Source: Brachypodium distachyon
Lineage: Eukaryota; Streptophyta; Magnoliopsida; Poales; Poaceae
DNA: 64,000 nucleotides
Direction of reading: 5' to 3'
NCBI RefSeq assembly: GCF_000005505.3
Contig: NC_016132.3
Location: forward strand, 38,392,914-38,456,913
Shown: positions 22,850 through 34,284 of the stretch, one piece after another
Position numbering within the stretch: position 1 is the first letter of the stretch
Layout of the letters: every line of letters starts with the position of its first letter
Program-made: the position numbers and the translations under genes
Notes under the pieces: model-generated
The model's database searches: none
Told to the model about the DNA's origin: nothing
What the model saw: the letters and a program-made list of their open reading frames with translations, nothing else

Positions 22850-24117
22850 TCAAAAGCCATCCAGGAAATCCGGTTCCGCGATATCCTGCTTCTCCTCAAC
22901 AAGAAGGGACCAGGCCACAGTAATCTCCACCACAGCATCACCAAGGCGACATCTATCCTGACTTATCTGGCAATCTTTGGCCTTGAAGCAGACAAGACCT
23001 CGTTCAGCGATACCACCAGATGGTGAGTAGGCCTCTATGAACCACCTCCAACTTACCTGCCAATTGCACAGAAACAACTTGCCTCGACAGATTCAGGTAA
23101 CCATCAGAACTCTTGGCCAATTTTCCATCTTTCGAATCAAGCAGCAGAACTGGCCCCGATGAGGGATTAGCATGATACGTGGTTCCATCAACAACAGAGC
23201 TCGCAACTGTCCTTGTTGAAGGGTATGCTGCAACTCGACAGCCATGTTCAGAAGGCCATGACCCACATTTGACAACACGAAGACCCAAAACAGTGGCCTG
23301 GACCGAGCGTCTAACCTGCTCCAAACATACCTCAGCTGTGCAGAAACAGCTCCTAAAGCTGAAGGTGGATACACCTGGACAACGTTCGGTGTAATGCCAT
23401 ATATCGGTGATCAACAACCGATCCGGCTTTGCGCTACGTTTCGCTTTAAGCTGGATCTCAAAATCAACGGGGTCCGTCAACACGATCGCACGAGATGGGC
23501 CAATCTCTCAAGCGCAGAAAAGGATCGTCTTCCCAAAGTTCTTGGGGCTCCGTCGAATCACGAAAGAAGAGAAGGTTGCGATTGCCGTCCACGTGGTCTC
23601 GGGCAGCGACCAAGCCGTAGACGGACAAGGGCCATCTGAAGCCACCTTTTATGTCCGTGAGTTTGATGGTGAAGATCTGCAAGGTGGTCTCGGTGCCAAC
23701 ATCATAACGAGAGGTGCCTTGAGGTGTCAAGTGTGTGAATTGCATGGAACTCAGTGTCGTGACATCTGAGAAGGAACCGCTGGTTCGGCCCCATATAGTT
23801 TCCCAGAAAGAACGGTACTGTGTGAGGTTCCACTCCATGTAGGCCAATTCATCCTTCTCGGCGGCTAATTGTGCGTCCGGTTTGCCTCTGTCCATCTCAT
23901 CGACAGCAGCATCGGCGTAATAATAATCATCGTCGTTGGGCATCATGAAGGAGGAAATTATGAGATCTTCTCCTTCCTGTTCAGGGATTGTGTTGGTCTT
24001 GTCTGATTTGGATCTGGACGCCTGGTTATTGGTACCTGCATCTGCATCGTCCATCACTGGATCTGAGTTTATCTCCAACTTTAATTTGGGGTCGATCATC
24101 ATCAGCACCTCCTCCAT
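22850..24117 (-). pseudogene. DUF6598-domain protein with two frameshifts
   Basis: From MEEVLMMIDPKLKLEI (24117) the frame passes through an acidic linker and TQYRSFWETIWG to SMQFTHLTPQGTSRYDVGTE, TTLQIFTIKLTDIKGGFRWP and LSVYGLVAARDHVDGNRNLL, the conserved core of the grass-expanded DUF6598 family. Near 23515 one extra base shifts the frame: GPSRAIVLTDPVDFEIQLKA continues in another register. Near 23040 a second extra base shifts it again, to IEAYSPSGGIAERGLVCFKA and LGDAVVEITVAWSLLVEE, ending at 22850. Correcting both restores a full-length domain, so the gene is either recently inactivated or misread. An in-frame ATG at 24159 could extend the N-terminus. The family has no firm biochemical function. 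Confidence 0.8.
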
Positions 24118-24334
24118 GGCTGACTTGCCGCAGCTCGTGTTAATCAGGCAACTACTCAATCACTACTCAATCGCGGCATGATGTCCAATCGCAGTTAAAA
24201 TCAATCAATTTAATTAGGCAACTACGGAGTTTCGATCGATTAAAACATGTTTCCTCATCGTAGCTGCAATCTTAGGCAACTAGCAATCGATAGATTTGTA
24301 TAGATTTGTGTGAGCGTACACGTTTGGATTAAGT

Positions 24335-24460
24335 ATGAGCCGACACAATCAACGACCGCCCCTACCGTGCCTCCTGAAAGTGGAGTCAGTCCACCTGTTT
24401 TTCACATGTCACTGGGCTACGCAAGTTTGGCTGACGCTCGGCGTCACATTTAGGAGTTTT
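24335..24460 (+). mobile_element. LINE zf-RVT fragment
   Basis: Plus-strand translation CLLKVESVHLFFTCHWATQV then WLTLG matches the Cys/His end of plant LINE reverse transcriptases (ES-HLFF-C--A--VW). Only about 40 codons are recognisable. Confidence 0.6.
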
Positions 24461-24931
24461 GCTGTTCTCGTGAAACATTGGGGTAGAATAGAAGTTCGGA
24501 CGGACGCCTTGGTTTTCATCTGTGCTGCTGAATTTGCTACTGTATATGTTTCTTCATGTCCAACTCGAGCTGGATTCAAATCAATGCCACGGCCAACCAG
24601 GCAAGACATGGCTGTGAATCTGTGCTTTTGATTCATCTCGAGTTTCTTTGTTCAGCACTATGGTGTGATTTTCAGCCTGTGCTTTTTTTTTATTCATCTC
24701 AAGCCTCTTTGTTCTGAACTGTGCTATGGTTTTCAGCCTGCTCAAGGGACCTGGTTTTGTTATAGAGGAAATACCTATTACTAGAGCAAAACAGAGCCAG
24801 CCTCCAGATCATAGTAAAAAGCTCTTTCACTTTCAGCATTGTTAACAAATCTTTGTACCATAAGGGTATGGTACATTATAGGATGGCCACAGTATTAAAA
24901 AAGCATTCAGTTCTCTACTAATGAACTGGCA

Positions 24932-25343
24932 GCTCGTTTGGTTGGGGGAAATTAGAGATAGGGAATGGGAGTTAAGGGGTTTGTGATGTTAAATGATTCG
25001 TTTGGTTAGAGAGAATTGGATTTTAATAGAGATTGGGCATGGGATTTGAGAGACCAACTCACACCATTTCAATAACAGGTGGAGAAGTGGGAACTTTTAG
25101 AGAATTGTTTCGTAGAAATGATCTCAACCCTTCATCATAACTTATGTTATCCTCTTTAAGCTAATTCCCCGTGAACTCCCTCCAACCAAACACGAGAACA
25201 GAATTTCCTCGTTAATTCTCACGTATATTTCTCACTCCATACCAAACTAGGGATTGAGACTAAAAATCCATTTCCACGTCTAATCTCATCTAAACTCCCT
25301 CCTCTGAATTCCCACTCCCATTCCCTAATATTGCCAAACAGGC
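24932..25343. mobile_element. Foldback MITE, superfamily uncertain
   Basis: Starts GCTCGTTTGGTTGGGGGAAA with ATAGGGAATGGGAGTT inside; the end read in reverse is GCCTGTTTGGCAATATTAGG with AGGGAATGGGAGTGGG. The arms match over about 45 bases with mismatches. Length about 412 bp. I could not see a clear target duplication. Confidence 0.6.
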
Positions 25344-26280
25344 TGTGCGAGGATTTGGCTCCGTAGCTTTTCAGTGCCACACACGCCCACACTGGGAGTG
25401 GGAGATTTTTACTACAGTAGCATTTACAGGTCAAAGCAGTCTGCTTCAGAGGCAACATGTATCAAGGTGGAGTAAGAAAGACAAGCGTGGATCTTACTGT
25501 TTGATGAACCTGACTACCTGAATTGCCTTGGCGTTGAGCTGAATTTTGCTCAAAATTTTGTACCACAAGATGCAAACTAGGGTACACATCAGTTACATGG
25601 ACCATGAAGATGATTGATTGGCTTAATGGTTTGGGAACTCTCCAAATCTACAACAGAACGAAAATTTGAATATAACTAGTTGAATCAAACTCCAGCGCTT
25701 CACATTCACTGCATCAAAACCACTTGGAACTTGCAAGACGAACTCTACAGTTGTGGCAGTGCATTTCGCTTCAGGCACCATGGTGACCTGCCAATCTTTA
25801 TCTTCCTACGTTTCATACACCTACGCACAGTTTTAAGACAATGGCACAGATAATACAAACTGCACATTCACACACACACAAAAATAGGGAGTACTTGCAC
25901 CTTCCTCATTCAACTTTAGGACGCAAGCTCAGAACAAACCACAACAGGCTAAACAGAAACATGACAACATATGTGCCACAGCAGATCTTTCACATAAGAG
26001 ATGGAACAGAGTGCCGCTGAACTACACATGTAGGTTGATGAACTCACAGCAGGATCGAAAATTGTTTGAAAATTGCATCCATGCCAATACAACGACTAGA
26101 CCAACATGATAATAGTTCATTCACCTAATGGGCTAATGGTAACACGACATACAATATTTCTCCAGCAGATACCACATCTAGATAAACCTGCACCGCCTTT
26201 GCAAGTCCAAAGCTAAACATTTGAGCGCATAAGATAAACCGTTTCCAAGCACGCTTTTCATCCCCACTACCTGACATGAC
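25344..26280. other. MTP1 3' flank
   Basis: Downstream of the minus-strand MTP1 stop; likely its 3' UTR near 26280 and otherwise unremarkable sequence, with a short CACACACACA run near 25870. No gene supported. Confidence 0.5.
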
Positions 26281-27540
26281 TTACTCGCGCTCGATCTGGA
26301 TGGTCACATGACTGATGTTGTACTCTGCCTTGATGTACCCAATGACCTTGTCAAGCATTTGATCAGCATTCGCCTCCTGCGTGATCGTCACATGGCACGC
26401 CAAGAGCACCTTCCCCACTGTGATAGCCCAGATGTGCAGCTCATGAACAGCAATCACACCTTCCATTTCACGTAGACCATTCTCAAGCCTTGTAGCATCG
26501 ATCTCACGAGGAGTGCTCTCCATCAGGACTTCAAGTATGTTTCGGATCATCTTGATTGTGGTAAACAGTACAATCACGGAGAAGATGAGTGTGCATATGA
26601 GATCGATAATCTTCCATTCAGGCTTGTACCAGATGAGAGCCCCTCCAATCATTACACCGACGCTCTGGATGGAGTCCCCAATTACATGCAGATAGGCACT
26701 GTGTACATTGATATTACGCTTCTTGGCAGCCTTACCACCAGGCTGGGCACTCTCACAATCACCATCATGCTTAAGCAACGGTTCCTCAGCACCCTGATGT
26801 TGTCCAGTGCTGGAATGAGAGTGCTGACGGGTTGTGATGGTTATAGAACTACCATGGCTGTGCTCATGGTGGTGCACATGGCCCTCCTCATGATCTCCAT
26901 GATGGGTATGGTGGTCGCCTGAGTTATCATGATCATGGTCATGTGAATGTCCATGGCTATGACCATGGCTGTGCCCATGTCCGCCATGCCCATGGTCATG
27001 ACCAAGCAAGACTGCCATTATGATGTTAACAAACAAACCAAAAGCTGATACAGCAAACATGAGGGAGCCCTGTACCTCGCCACTTTCAGTAATGAGCCTC
27101 ATAATAGCTTCATACACAAGTATGCCAGCAAGGAGCCATATAAGCTGAATGGAAACCAATGCCCCAAGAATTTCTATACGGAAAAATCCATATGACTGCT
27201 GAGGTGTCGCTTCCCAACCAGCTGCCCAGAGAGAGAACAAAGATATTGCAAAGGCTGCAACATCTGAAAGAAGATGTGCTGCATCAGTCAAGATTGCAAG
27301 ACTGTTTGCTTTGATGCCTCCAACCACTTCCACGGCCATGAATATAACACAAAGGATCACCGCAATTAGGAGCTTCCTCATGGACGCAGATCTCTCCTGT
27401 GCATCTTTTGAGGTGTTATTGGAGTCAGAAAAGTCACAAGCCGCACCTCTACACATTTTGTTCCCAGCTGCTCCAGAAGCAGGTGTGATGTCCAATGTTA
27501 CTTCAGGGATATGGGGCACCGCTGAATCATGGCCGTCCAT
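26281..27540 (-). CDS. MTP1: Metal tolerance protein 1, vacuolar zinc/proton antiporter (CDF family)
   Basis: Single-exon CDS of 419 residues with six predicted membrane spans. The two zinc-site motifs of cation diffusion facilitators are present: HLLSD in TM2 (89-93) and HVIGD in TM5 (285-289). Between TM4 and TM5 lies a long His-rich cytosolic loop (about 181-242) made of HGH/HSH/HDH units, typical of plant MTP1. The C-terminal cytosolic domain carries [20 protein letters not shown] and ends [10 protein letters not shown]. Plant MTP1 loads zinc into the vacuole in exchange for protons, giving zinc tolerance. The N-terminus has a conserved-looking Cys pair (MCRGAAC). An intron acceptor lies directly before the ATG, so the 5' UTR is spliced on from upstream. 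Length and motif order match full-length, functional family members. Confidence 0.96.
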   Translation of the reverse strand: MDGHDSAVPHIPEVTLDITPASGAAGNKMCRGAACDFSDSNNTSKDAQERSASMRKLLIAVILCVIFMAVEVVGGIKANSLAILTDAAHLLSDVAAFAISLFSLWAAGWEATPQQSYGFFRIEILGALVSIQLIWLLAGILVYEAIMRLITESGEVQGSLMFAVSAFGLFVNIIMAVLLGHDHGHGGHGHSHGHSHGHSHDHDHDNSGDHHTHHGDHEEGHVHHHEHSHGSSITITTRQHSHSSTGQHQGAEEPLLKHDGDCESAQPGGKAAKKRNINVHSAYLHVIGDSIQSVGVMIGGALIWYKPEWKIIDLICTLIFSVIVLFTTIKMIRNILEVLMESTPREIDATRLENGLREMEGVIAVHELHIWAITVGKVLLACHVTITQEANADQMLDKVIGYIKAEYNISHVTIQIERE

Positions 27541-29131
27541 CTAAAGAAAAAAATCAAAGTCAATTACACAAGTACAATAATGATGCTAGATCTACAACTA
27601 CATATAAGAAAATGTGTGGTCTGCATTTACTACTCGAACTAGTGTGGAAAAATCAAGTGACAAGGGATACCATTTTGTGCCATTAGTAACGGAAGAACTG
27701 AAACAGCACATTCAAGCAGTCAAAGTGGAAAGAATATTTAAAACATCTAACTATGTTATCCATACGAGTATAAGAAAGACTATCACGGGATGGCGAGTAA
27801 AAAAAGGCAAGACATCGATTCGGACAAATAACAGCCATTAAAGCAATTTCTAGTAGTTATGAATGGGTCAGCTAAGGCAAAGTGAGTATTCAATAGTTAT
27901 GAAGAGCATGGCAGAAGTCTAGAGCTTGCTAGCACAAAGAACATATGCATTCAAATTTATGAAAGCGGTTTTTACTGTCTTTCCTCGTCAGGTGCGAATT
28001 AACTCAAGTGGGCACATCTAGCAAATTCAAGTGAGCATTAACAACAAGTGCATCAAATCAATTTTATATGTCATCACATAAAAAAACAATTACACAGGCA
28101 CTGCAAAACTAAGAAATCCACAACGGTGCCACAGGCATGACGCGTCCTGCCACGCAGCTCCCTCCACGTCAGCCTACCTCACATCACAAACACGAGCGGA
28201 CAGCTCCATGAGGCAATCGGACGGCTGGAAGCATGTCGTGTTGTACCGCCTCTGCTCAGTACATACACGCCCTACTTTTCCCGCCATACTAACTGGTTTC
28301 CTCCCTATCCTCCCCCACAAATTAGACCGCCTAAAACCTCAACGGCAATCATTACACTGATAAACAGGCACGGCTCAATTCATCAAGAGTTCAAGACTAT
28401 CAAACTGCAAGCTAGACAAGACAGACATGACATCTATGATCTACCCCACTGCTCAAACACATGAAACAGATCACCAGAGAACAACAACCATACGACGCCT
28501 CCAGATTTTCCAATCTGATGCACATAGCAAATCCATCCTTACCATGTATGCAGGAAGAGCTCCTACACGAACCACACTATGCTGCGTGGAATGACAAGAG
28601 AACCGTACACAAATTGGTACTCGACGCGGCGGCCGCCGGAGATTGATTGAATCAGGCCACCACCTGCAGATTCGTATCTGCATCGCATCGCCGCCGACGC
28701 AAGGACCCAACGCGCAACCCAACAAAAACAATAATAATACCGTGTACGGGGTCTGCGGAGACAGCGACCCTGCTGCGCTGCGATCCGATTTCTCCCGGTC
28801 GTTCTTCTATTCTCCCTCCGCCCCGCCCCCGGCGTCTGACCCGAACCGCCCCCGCCGATCTCACCCCCCAACCATCCGTATAACTCAAAACTCCCCTCCC
28901 ATCGGAAAACAATCCACCACGAAATTCCTGGGGAGAGACGCCCTAGAAACTGGAGCCCGTGCAGAGCGCATGAATAAACCACAGGGAACACAACAAAATC
29001 GTCCTCCATTGATCGGAACGGAACGAAGCAGGCAAAAAAAAACCTATGGATTGGAGAAGCGATCCCACCTTCAGATAGGGGTAACCAGCGAGACGAGACG
29101 AGGGGAGGGGATACAGAGGGGAGGCGCTAAC
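27541..29131 (-). promoter_or_regulatory. Probable 5' UTR intron of MTP1
   Basis: On the minus strand a T-rich tract and TTTAG end exactly at the ATG (acceptor 27542-27541), and CAAG|GTTAGC gives a donor at 29131. The region between, about 1.59 kb, has no coding signal. The putative leader exon lies just above 29131 in a GGC/GGA-rich stretch (CCG repeat at about 29170-29193 on the plus strand). The assignment rests on splice-site form only. Confidence 0.55.
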
Positions 29132-29848
29132 CTTGAGGGAGGGAGGGAGGGGGGCTCGGCAGCCGTACCCGCCGCCGCCGCCGCCGCCGCCGCGGAGTCT
29201 GGAGACGCGATGGAACAGAGAGGGAGAGGCGGTTTTGGTGATGATGATGACGAGGAGTCAGGAGGAAAGAGGAAAGAGGAGAGGCGTGTGATAGCCTGAT
29301 AAATTTGCGTCCGACAGAAAAAGGGGAAGGTCTCGTGTCGTGATTGGACCGAGATGGGAGGGGCAGTCTGGTAACTTTGCGTGCCGGGACGGATGACAAC
29401 TGCTCCCCCGTGCTGACGTGGAGCCCCCCCTGGGTCCGGGCCTCCTAGGCTCCTACCCCTAGGATCTTTTTTGGAATGTGCCTCGGATCGCATTCGAACG
29501 TTGCTTTCTCGGCTTTCATCTTTTTTCTACCACTCCCTCTGTCCGAATATGTATTAATGTTTGCATCTTTGGTACTTCGGCCAGATCTTTATCTCTTGAC
29601 TTGTAGCCGCCGAGCCGGGGCATATTGTTGATGGTGACAACTTGGTCCTGCCGGAGCTGTAGAACAACTTAACAATTTAGCATTATCGTAGCCGTAAGGT
29701 TGTACATTAGCGGACTGTTGTCTGATAAAAAAGAAGTCGGCAATAAAACAGCAAATTAAAAGTTTTGAAAAATGTTGATGATGAATGTTCTGGAAAAATG
29801 TAAGAGAAGAAATTCATGTTGAATGGTAGGGTTGCTAGTTAACTGCTA

Positions 29849-29897
29849 CTCCGTATTCCCATTCATAATAAGTGTCGTTAATTTATTACAGAGGGAG
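29849..29897. mobile_element. Miniature Stowaway relic
   Basis: CTCCGTATTCCCATTCATAA to ACAGAGGGAG with TA flanks, only 49 bp; both termini are present but the interior is deleted. Confidence 0.6.
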
Positions 29898-31441
29898 TAC
29901 ACGACTCGGAATTCATGTTCGAAATGAAACGAACAACGGAACTCTGTTTATAAAGCAGTTGCTGAGCTGAGCCAGACAAAAGAGGCAAGGGGATGGATCA
30001 GCTAGCTTAGCCTAGCGTGATCGCAATTCGCACGACCGCCGTGGATGCGATGCAAGAAATTGCCAGAGTTCAGTTTCTTATTCTATTCATTCATGGTACT
30101 AGGAACAGAGATTCCATACTTGAATCTCTATGTATTTAATACCGTGATTTCACTAACAGTTAGTAGTACAGTAGGTATCAGCTCTCTATTCTTTTCTTAG
30201 AGATAAAAAGCGTCTTGCACTCACTAATCGCCGGTCATATGATTGCATCTCGATCATCACTCGATCGAGACACCAGCAGCTAAGAGCTAGGCAGCTGCTG
30301 CTTGTAGCAAGATGACACGGTACGGTGGCCGAGCTAGCAGAGAAAGGGACGCGCACTATTTTCAGCCGGGTCTCCATCCATTATTCCATTACATTACCAT
30401 CTTTGTCCGTTTCCGGTGAAATCCTGATCTGGACAACACATATCCACAGGCCCTTTCCACCTAAACTTCAGTAGATTCTTCACGGACCCAATGCCTTTCC
30501 GTCTTCCCCCTAATCATGTCGGGGAAGGACAGAGCAGTCCCTTTCTGGAACAGGGGAGACAATCAGTGACAGAGTAGCACGAGCAGTACAATGGTCGACA
30601 GGTCGAGCGAGGAGTAATTTAGTAGTACTCCGTACTGTAAAATATGTTGCCACGCCTTTTATTTTATGAATGACGCAAATGTGTGGAGTATCAGGCGCTA
30701 TAGTGTCAGGCAAGTTCGTTTCAGCGTACGTTAGTTTGCAGATAAACTTGGTTAAATTTTTGGGGTTAGTGGCCTTTCGTGCTGGACCGTAGCGCCTCTG
30801 TTGTTCAAGGTGATTAGATGAACGAAGTAAACTGCGTACCACTATCCACAGAATAAACAAATGGCGCATGTGATCCTTGCGCGAAAATGCACCACCTGTA
30901 GTAGGTTGAAATCTTCACCTCCATGTCAAAGATCCTGAATGTGGACCTTTTGTCACGAAAAAGTAAAGTTATTTGTATATTTTCGAAATTGTATGTAATT
31001 TTAGCTTTGGAAATGTGAACCATTTGCAGTTGCTCTGGATTTCGTATCTAACACGTAGTTTTGTCATTTGAAAAACGGTTCTTCGATCGCTCTACTTCCA
31101 GCCCGTGCTACCGTAATATCGATCCAATCCTAAGTCGGAATGAAATTTCCTACTCTGGCATGTTTCCTCTTTTTTCCTGATTATATTTTTGTCTTTCTAT
31201 CTTTCTATGGCAGCGGCGAGTTTGTCTCTTGCTCTCGCCGCATGCGTCTTCCTCCAACTCCACTACCTCTTTCCGCCAACTGTCTCCTGGACAACATCCA
31301 TTGTTGTGCGACCATGCCACCTCCCTAAAATTACTCGTAATTTTAGCTTTAGAAAATGTGTGTCTAAGCAATTGTAGTTGCACAAAAAAAATCATGTAAA
31401 TAATTTCATGACGCCCAATTTTTTCATTTATAAATCATGTA

Positions 31442-31549
31442 CTCCTCCGTCCCATATTAAGTAATGAAATATCACATGTATCTACATGCTTTTTGGATAT
31501 AGATGCATCTATATTTAGACAAATTTGAGTCACTTAATTTGGAAGGGAG
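31442..31549. mobile_element. Stowaway MITE
   Basis: Starts CTCCTCCGTCCCATATTAAG and ends ACTTAATTTGGAAGGGAG, TA on both sides, about 108 bp. Confidence 0.85.
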
Positions 31550-34022
31550 TACAATTTGCACCATATTTTCCAAACGACAGAATTGTGCTACCACATGATA
31601 CGTAAGGAATGTGCTAATTATATGAAATTCGGGATTCTAATTTGGGATAAAAGAGACAACACGAGATCTAAATAGACCTAATATTTGGAATATGTGGAGA
31701 AAGATACATTGTACCATCACCGTCAAGAGACAGTAAATCCAAATAATTGTCTTGACGTACGGTACACATCTCTGATCTCTTGCCATAGTCTGGGCTGTCC
31801 TTGTAGCCACGTTCCAGACTCTTCCAAATCAATCGACAGTTCCACAACCTCCAAATCTCTATACGTCGGAAGGCGAGATCACAATGATACGCGCCGACAA
31901 AAGGCTTTCCGGCCGGTAAGCTTACTGGGCCAACAAAAGGCTTTCGGCCCATTCAGCTGGACGGGGAGGGCTCCTGACTTCTCAGCTCGGACGGATCGCT
32001 GGGCCGCACCAGAGAGTTTAGTACCACCCCGCGGGATTACGTTAGGGCCGTGCGACTTAAAAGGAACACGGGGTTCGCTCTCTCGTCCTGAGTGACGTGG
32101 CTGTCACTCGTGAACCAGGCCTAGGGGGACACAGCTGGGATGACGAGATGGAGGTGGAAGGAGCGAGGATACTTGCTGGGCCCGACACAAAGGAGGACCC
32201 GCTAAGCAAGCCCTCGTCTCTCTTCTCAGCGAAAGCGTTTGCTGGGCCTATCATCATAGGTCATTTGTGTTGGGAGCAAGCCCCTATCACTACCGGTTGT
32301 CTTTTTTTCACAAAAAAAATTAGAGGGGAAATTTGTGTTGGATGGTACAGTTTCTCAAAAAAAAAAAGTGTTGAATGGTACATTTGCTAGTTATAATGAT
32401 TGTAGGTTAAATTTGCATCGAACAGAACAAAAAATTTAAATTTAGGTCTGGGATGAACAATGTGAAACCCGTGGGCAGTGGCCCCTTGATTTAGGTTACG
32501 GTGGCATCAGTATTCATCCCCACACTTTACATGGAGAAAAGGACATCATGAGATTCAGTTGAGTTTATAGTCTTATGAAGAGAAAGACCCAGTATAGCTC
32601 AAAAAAAAAGTAGAGGGAAAGACCCAGTATGGGCCTCGGAAGGAGTGGCCCGTTACCATCGGCAAGCAATGACAGGCCCGAGGGCCACAATGCGCGCTCG
32701 TGATTACTAGTACTTGAGAAATGTGCTACTTAGCAAAAAAACCAGAAGCTGGATTATGAAATCTGTCATCTCCCGATGATACACTTTACAGCCTAACACG
32801 GCCGGTACAACACGTGCACAGTCTTGGCACGTGGCTACCCCATATTTTCTTAATTTTTGCCTAAGTATAGATCCTCCAGCGAGAATGAGCTAATTAAACA
32901 AGTACCGAAAGCCCACATGCTCCGATGCTCACGGTAGTACAGCAGGTGGCAGCACCCCTGATTACTGGAGGACAATCATCCATCCAGGTGCTAGCAGATA
33001 CTGAACCTGCCTGTGAAAACGGGGCAGGTTCACCCTGATCCATGAACGGTGCCAGTGTCAATGTGCATGTGCAGATGTGCCGCTACCGGAAGCGATCCCG
33101 TCCCTCCATCCCTCGTCGGACGGTGCCCCGGAGGCCTGTAGCTAGCACCTGCGCCTTCTCTGCTTTACTCCCACTGCATTTATCTGCACATTTTTGGAAG
33201 CAACGAACGTCACATTTTGTGTCTACAACATTCTTATCCTCTTTCCAAAATTCTACAGTATACGTGGACCCTAAAATAGTAAAAGGAGGAGAAATTTCCT
33301 GCGGGCTGCGGCATGACACTAAGGTCTTGCTACATCATATTCCCTCATTTTTAGTACTGCAGTACGAGTAGTAGTGTTGCGTAGGAAAGACAAACTGGAC
33401 AAATTGCTGTCACGTCATTGACAAGAGTAGAAGAAAATCATGTGACCATCCAACCAAACGTGGATACATATATATTCCTCACACGTCTCCCGGACAATGT
33501 TCTAAAATCCGAAGCAAGTATAGGTTCCAAGGACGGATTTGCCGTAGCAAACTCGTAAATCCGCTCCATAACCTCGACCGCTCGCATAGAATCCGAGTCT
33601 TGGTGATCACCACGTAAGTAAGCATCCATCCCGAGCATCATCGCCGACGTCACGATGTACACTCACCGGCCAGGAAGCATCGGGGGAACCTTAATTATAA
33701 TTCCAGCAATTAACAAGCCATAATCCGTCCAGGCACCGGACCCCACCACTCAGAAAGAAACCGTAAAAAATTTATTAACCGCTCCCTTTTTCTTTTCTTG
33801 CCTTTTCTTGTCGTAAATCATCGTGAGCAGTCCAAATCATCCCCTGCAGCCGGGGGAAAGAGAAGAGCTGCGGAGGGAGCCGATTGGATGATGCGCGCAG
33901 CGGCAGCAGCGGCAGAAGCAGAAAGCAGAAAGCAGAGCGCACTCCAAGGCGTGCAGTCGTCGCCGCTGACGTCGGCCCCCCGCGCCGCGCCGCTGACCCG
34001 CGGGCCCCGCCGCCCCCACCGC

Positions 34023-34029
34023 TTTTATA
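34023..34029 (+). promoter_or_regulatory. Candidate TATA box of GSH1
   Basis: TTTATAA in a GC-rich context, about 260 bases upstream of the GSH1 start codon. A leader intron ending at TTTCCAG (34266) is possible; a donor such as GAG|GTTGGG at 34163 would fit. Positions are inferred. Confidence 0.4.
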
Positions 34030-34284
34030 ACCCACGGCCGACGCCCTCGCCTCTGCCCCCCTCCCACATTCCTAACGCTTCTTCCCGAGTCGAGGCCGCG
34101 GACGGCGGCGGCGGCGTGCGTTGGTTGGTCTTCGTCGGGTCTTGGCGCGAGCGAACCCTAGCGAGGTTGGGTTTCTTTCTCCTGAGCGCGACCATCGCAG
34201 TTCCTCGCTGAATTTTTCGTTGGTATGGGTTTTTACTTTCTCGGGTTTTTGATTTTTTTTTTCCAGACAGAGGGGTTGGGCGTG

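Larger units (their letters stand above)
29300..34022. other. Spacer between the MTP1 and GSH1 promoters (divergent pair)
   Basis: No gene supported over 4.7 kb. It contains a minimal Stowaway relic (29849-29897), a full Stowaway (31442-31549) and a MITE-like half end near 29532 (CTCCCTCTGTCCGAATATGT). A GC-rich stretch at 31890-32270 and the frame at 33438-33662 (-) show no domain I recognise. Confidence 0.5.

Noticed and set aside
33438..33662. 74-codon minus-strand frame (MYIVTSAMMLGMDAYLRGDH)
   Set aside because: Looks protein-like, but no family recognised and no exon context found; left unannotated.
34225..34284. N-terminal extension of GSH1 from the upstream in-frame ATG
   Set aside because: Would put a hydrophobic run before the plastid transit peptide and probably lies in a leader intron ending TTTCCAG.
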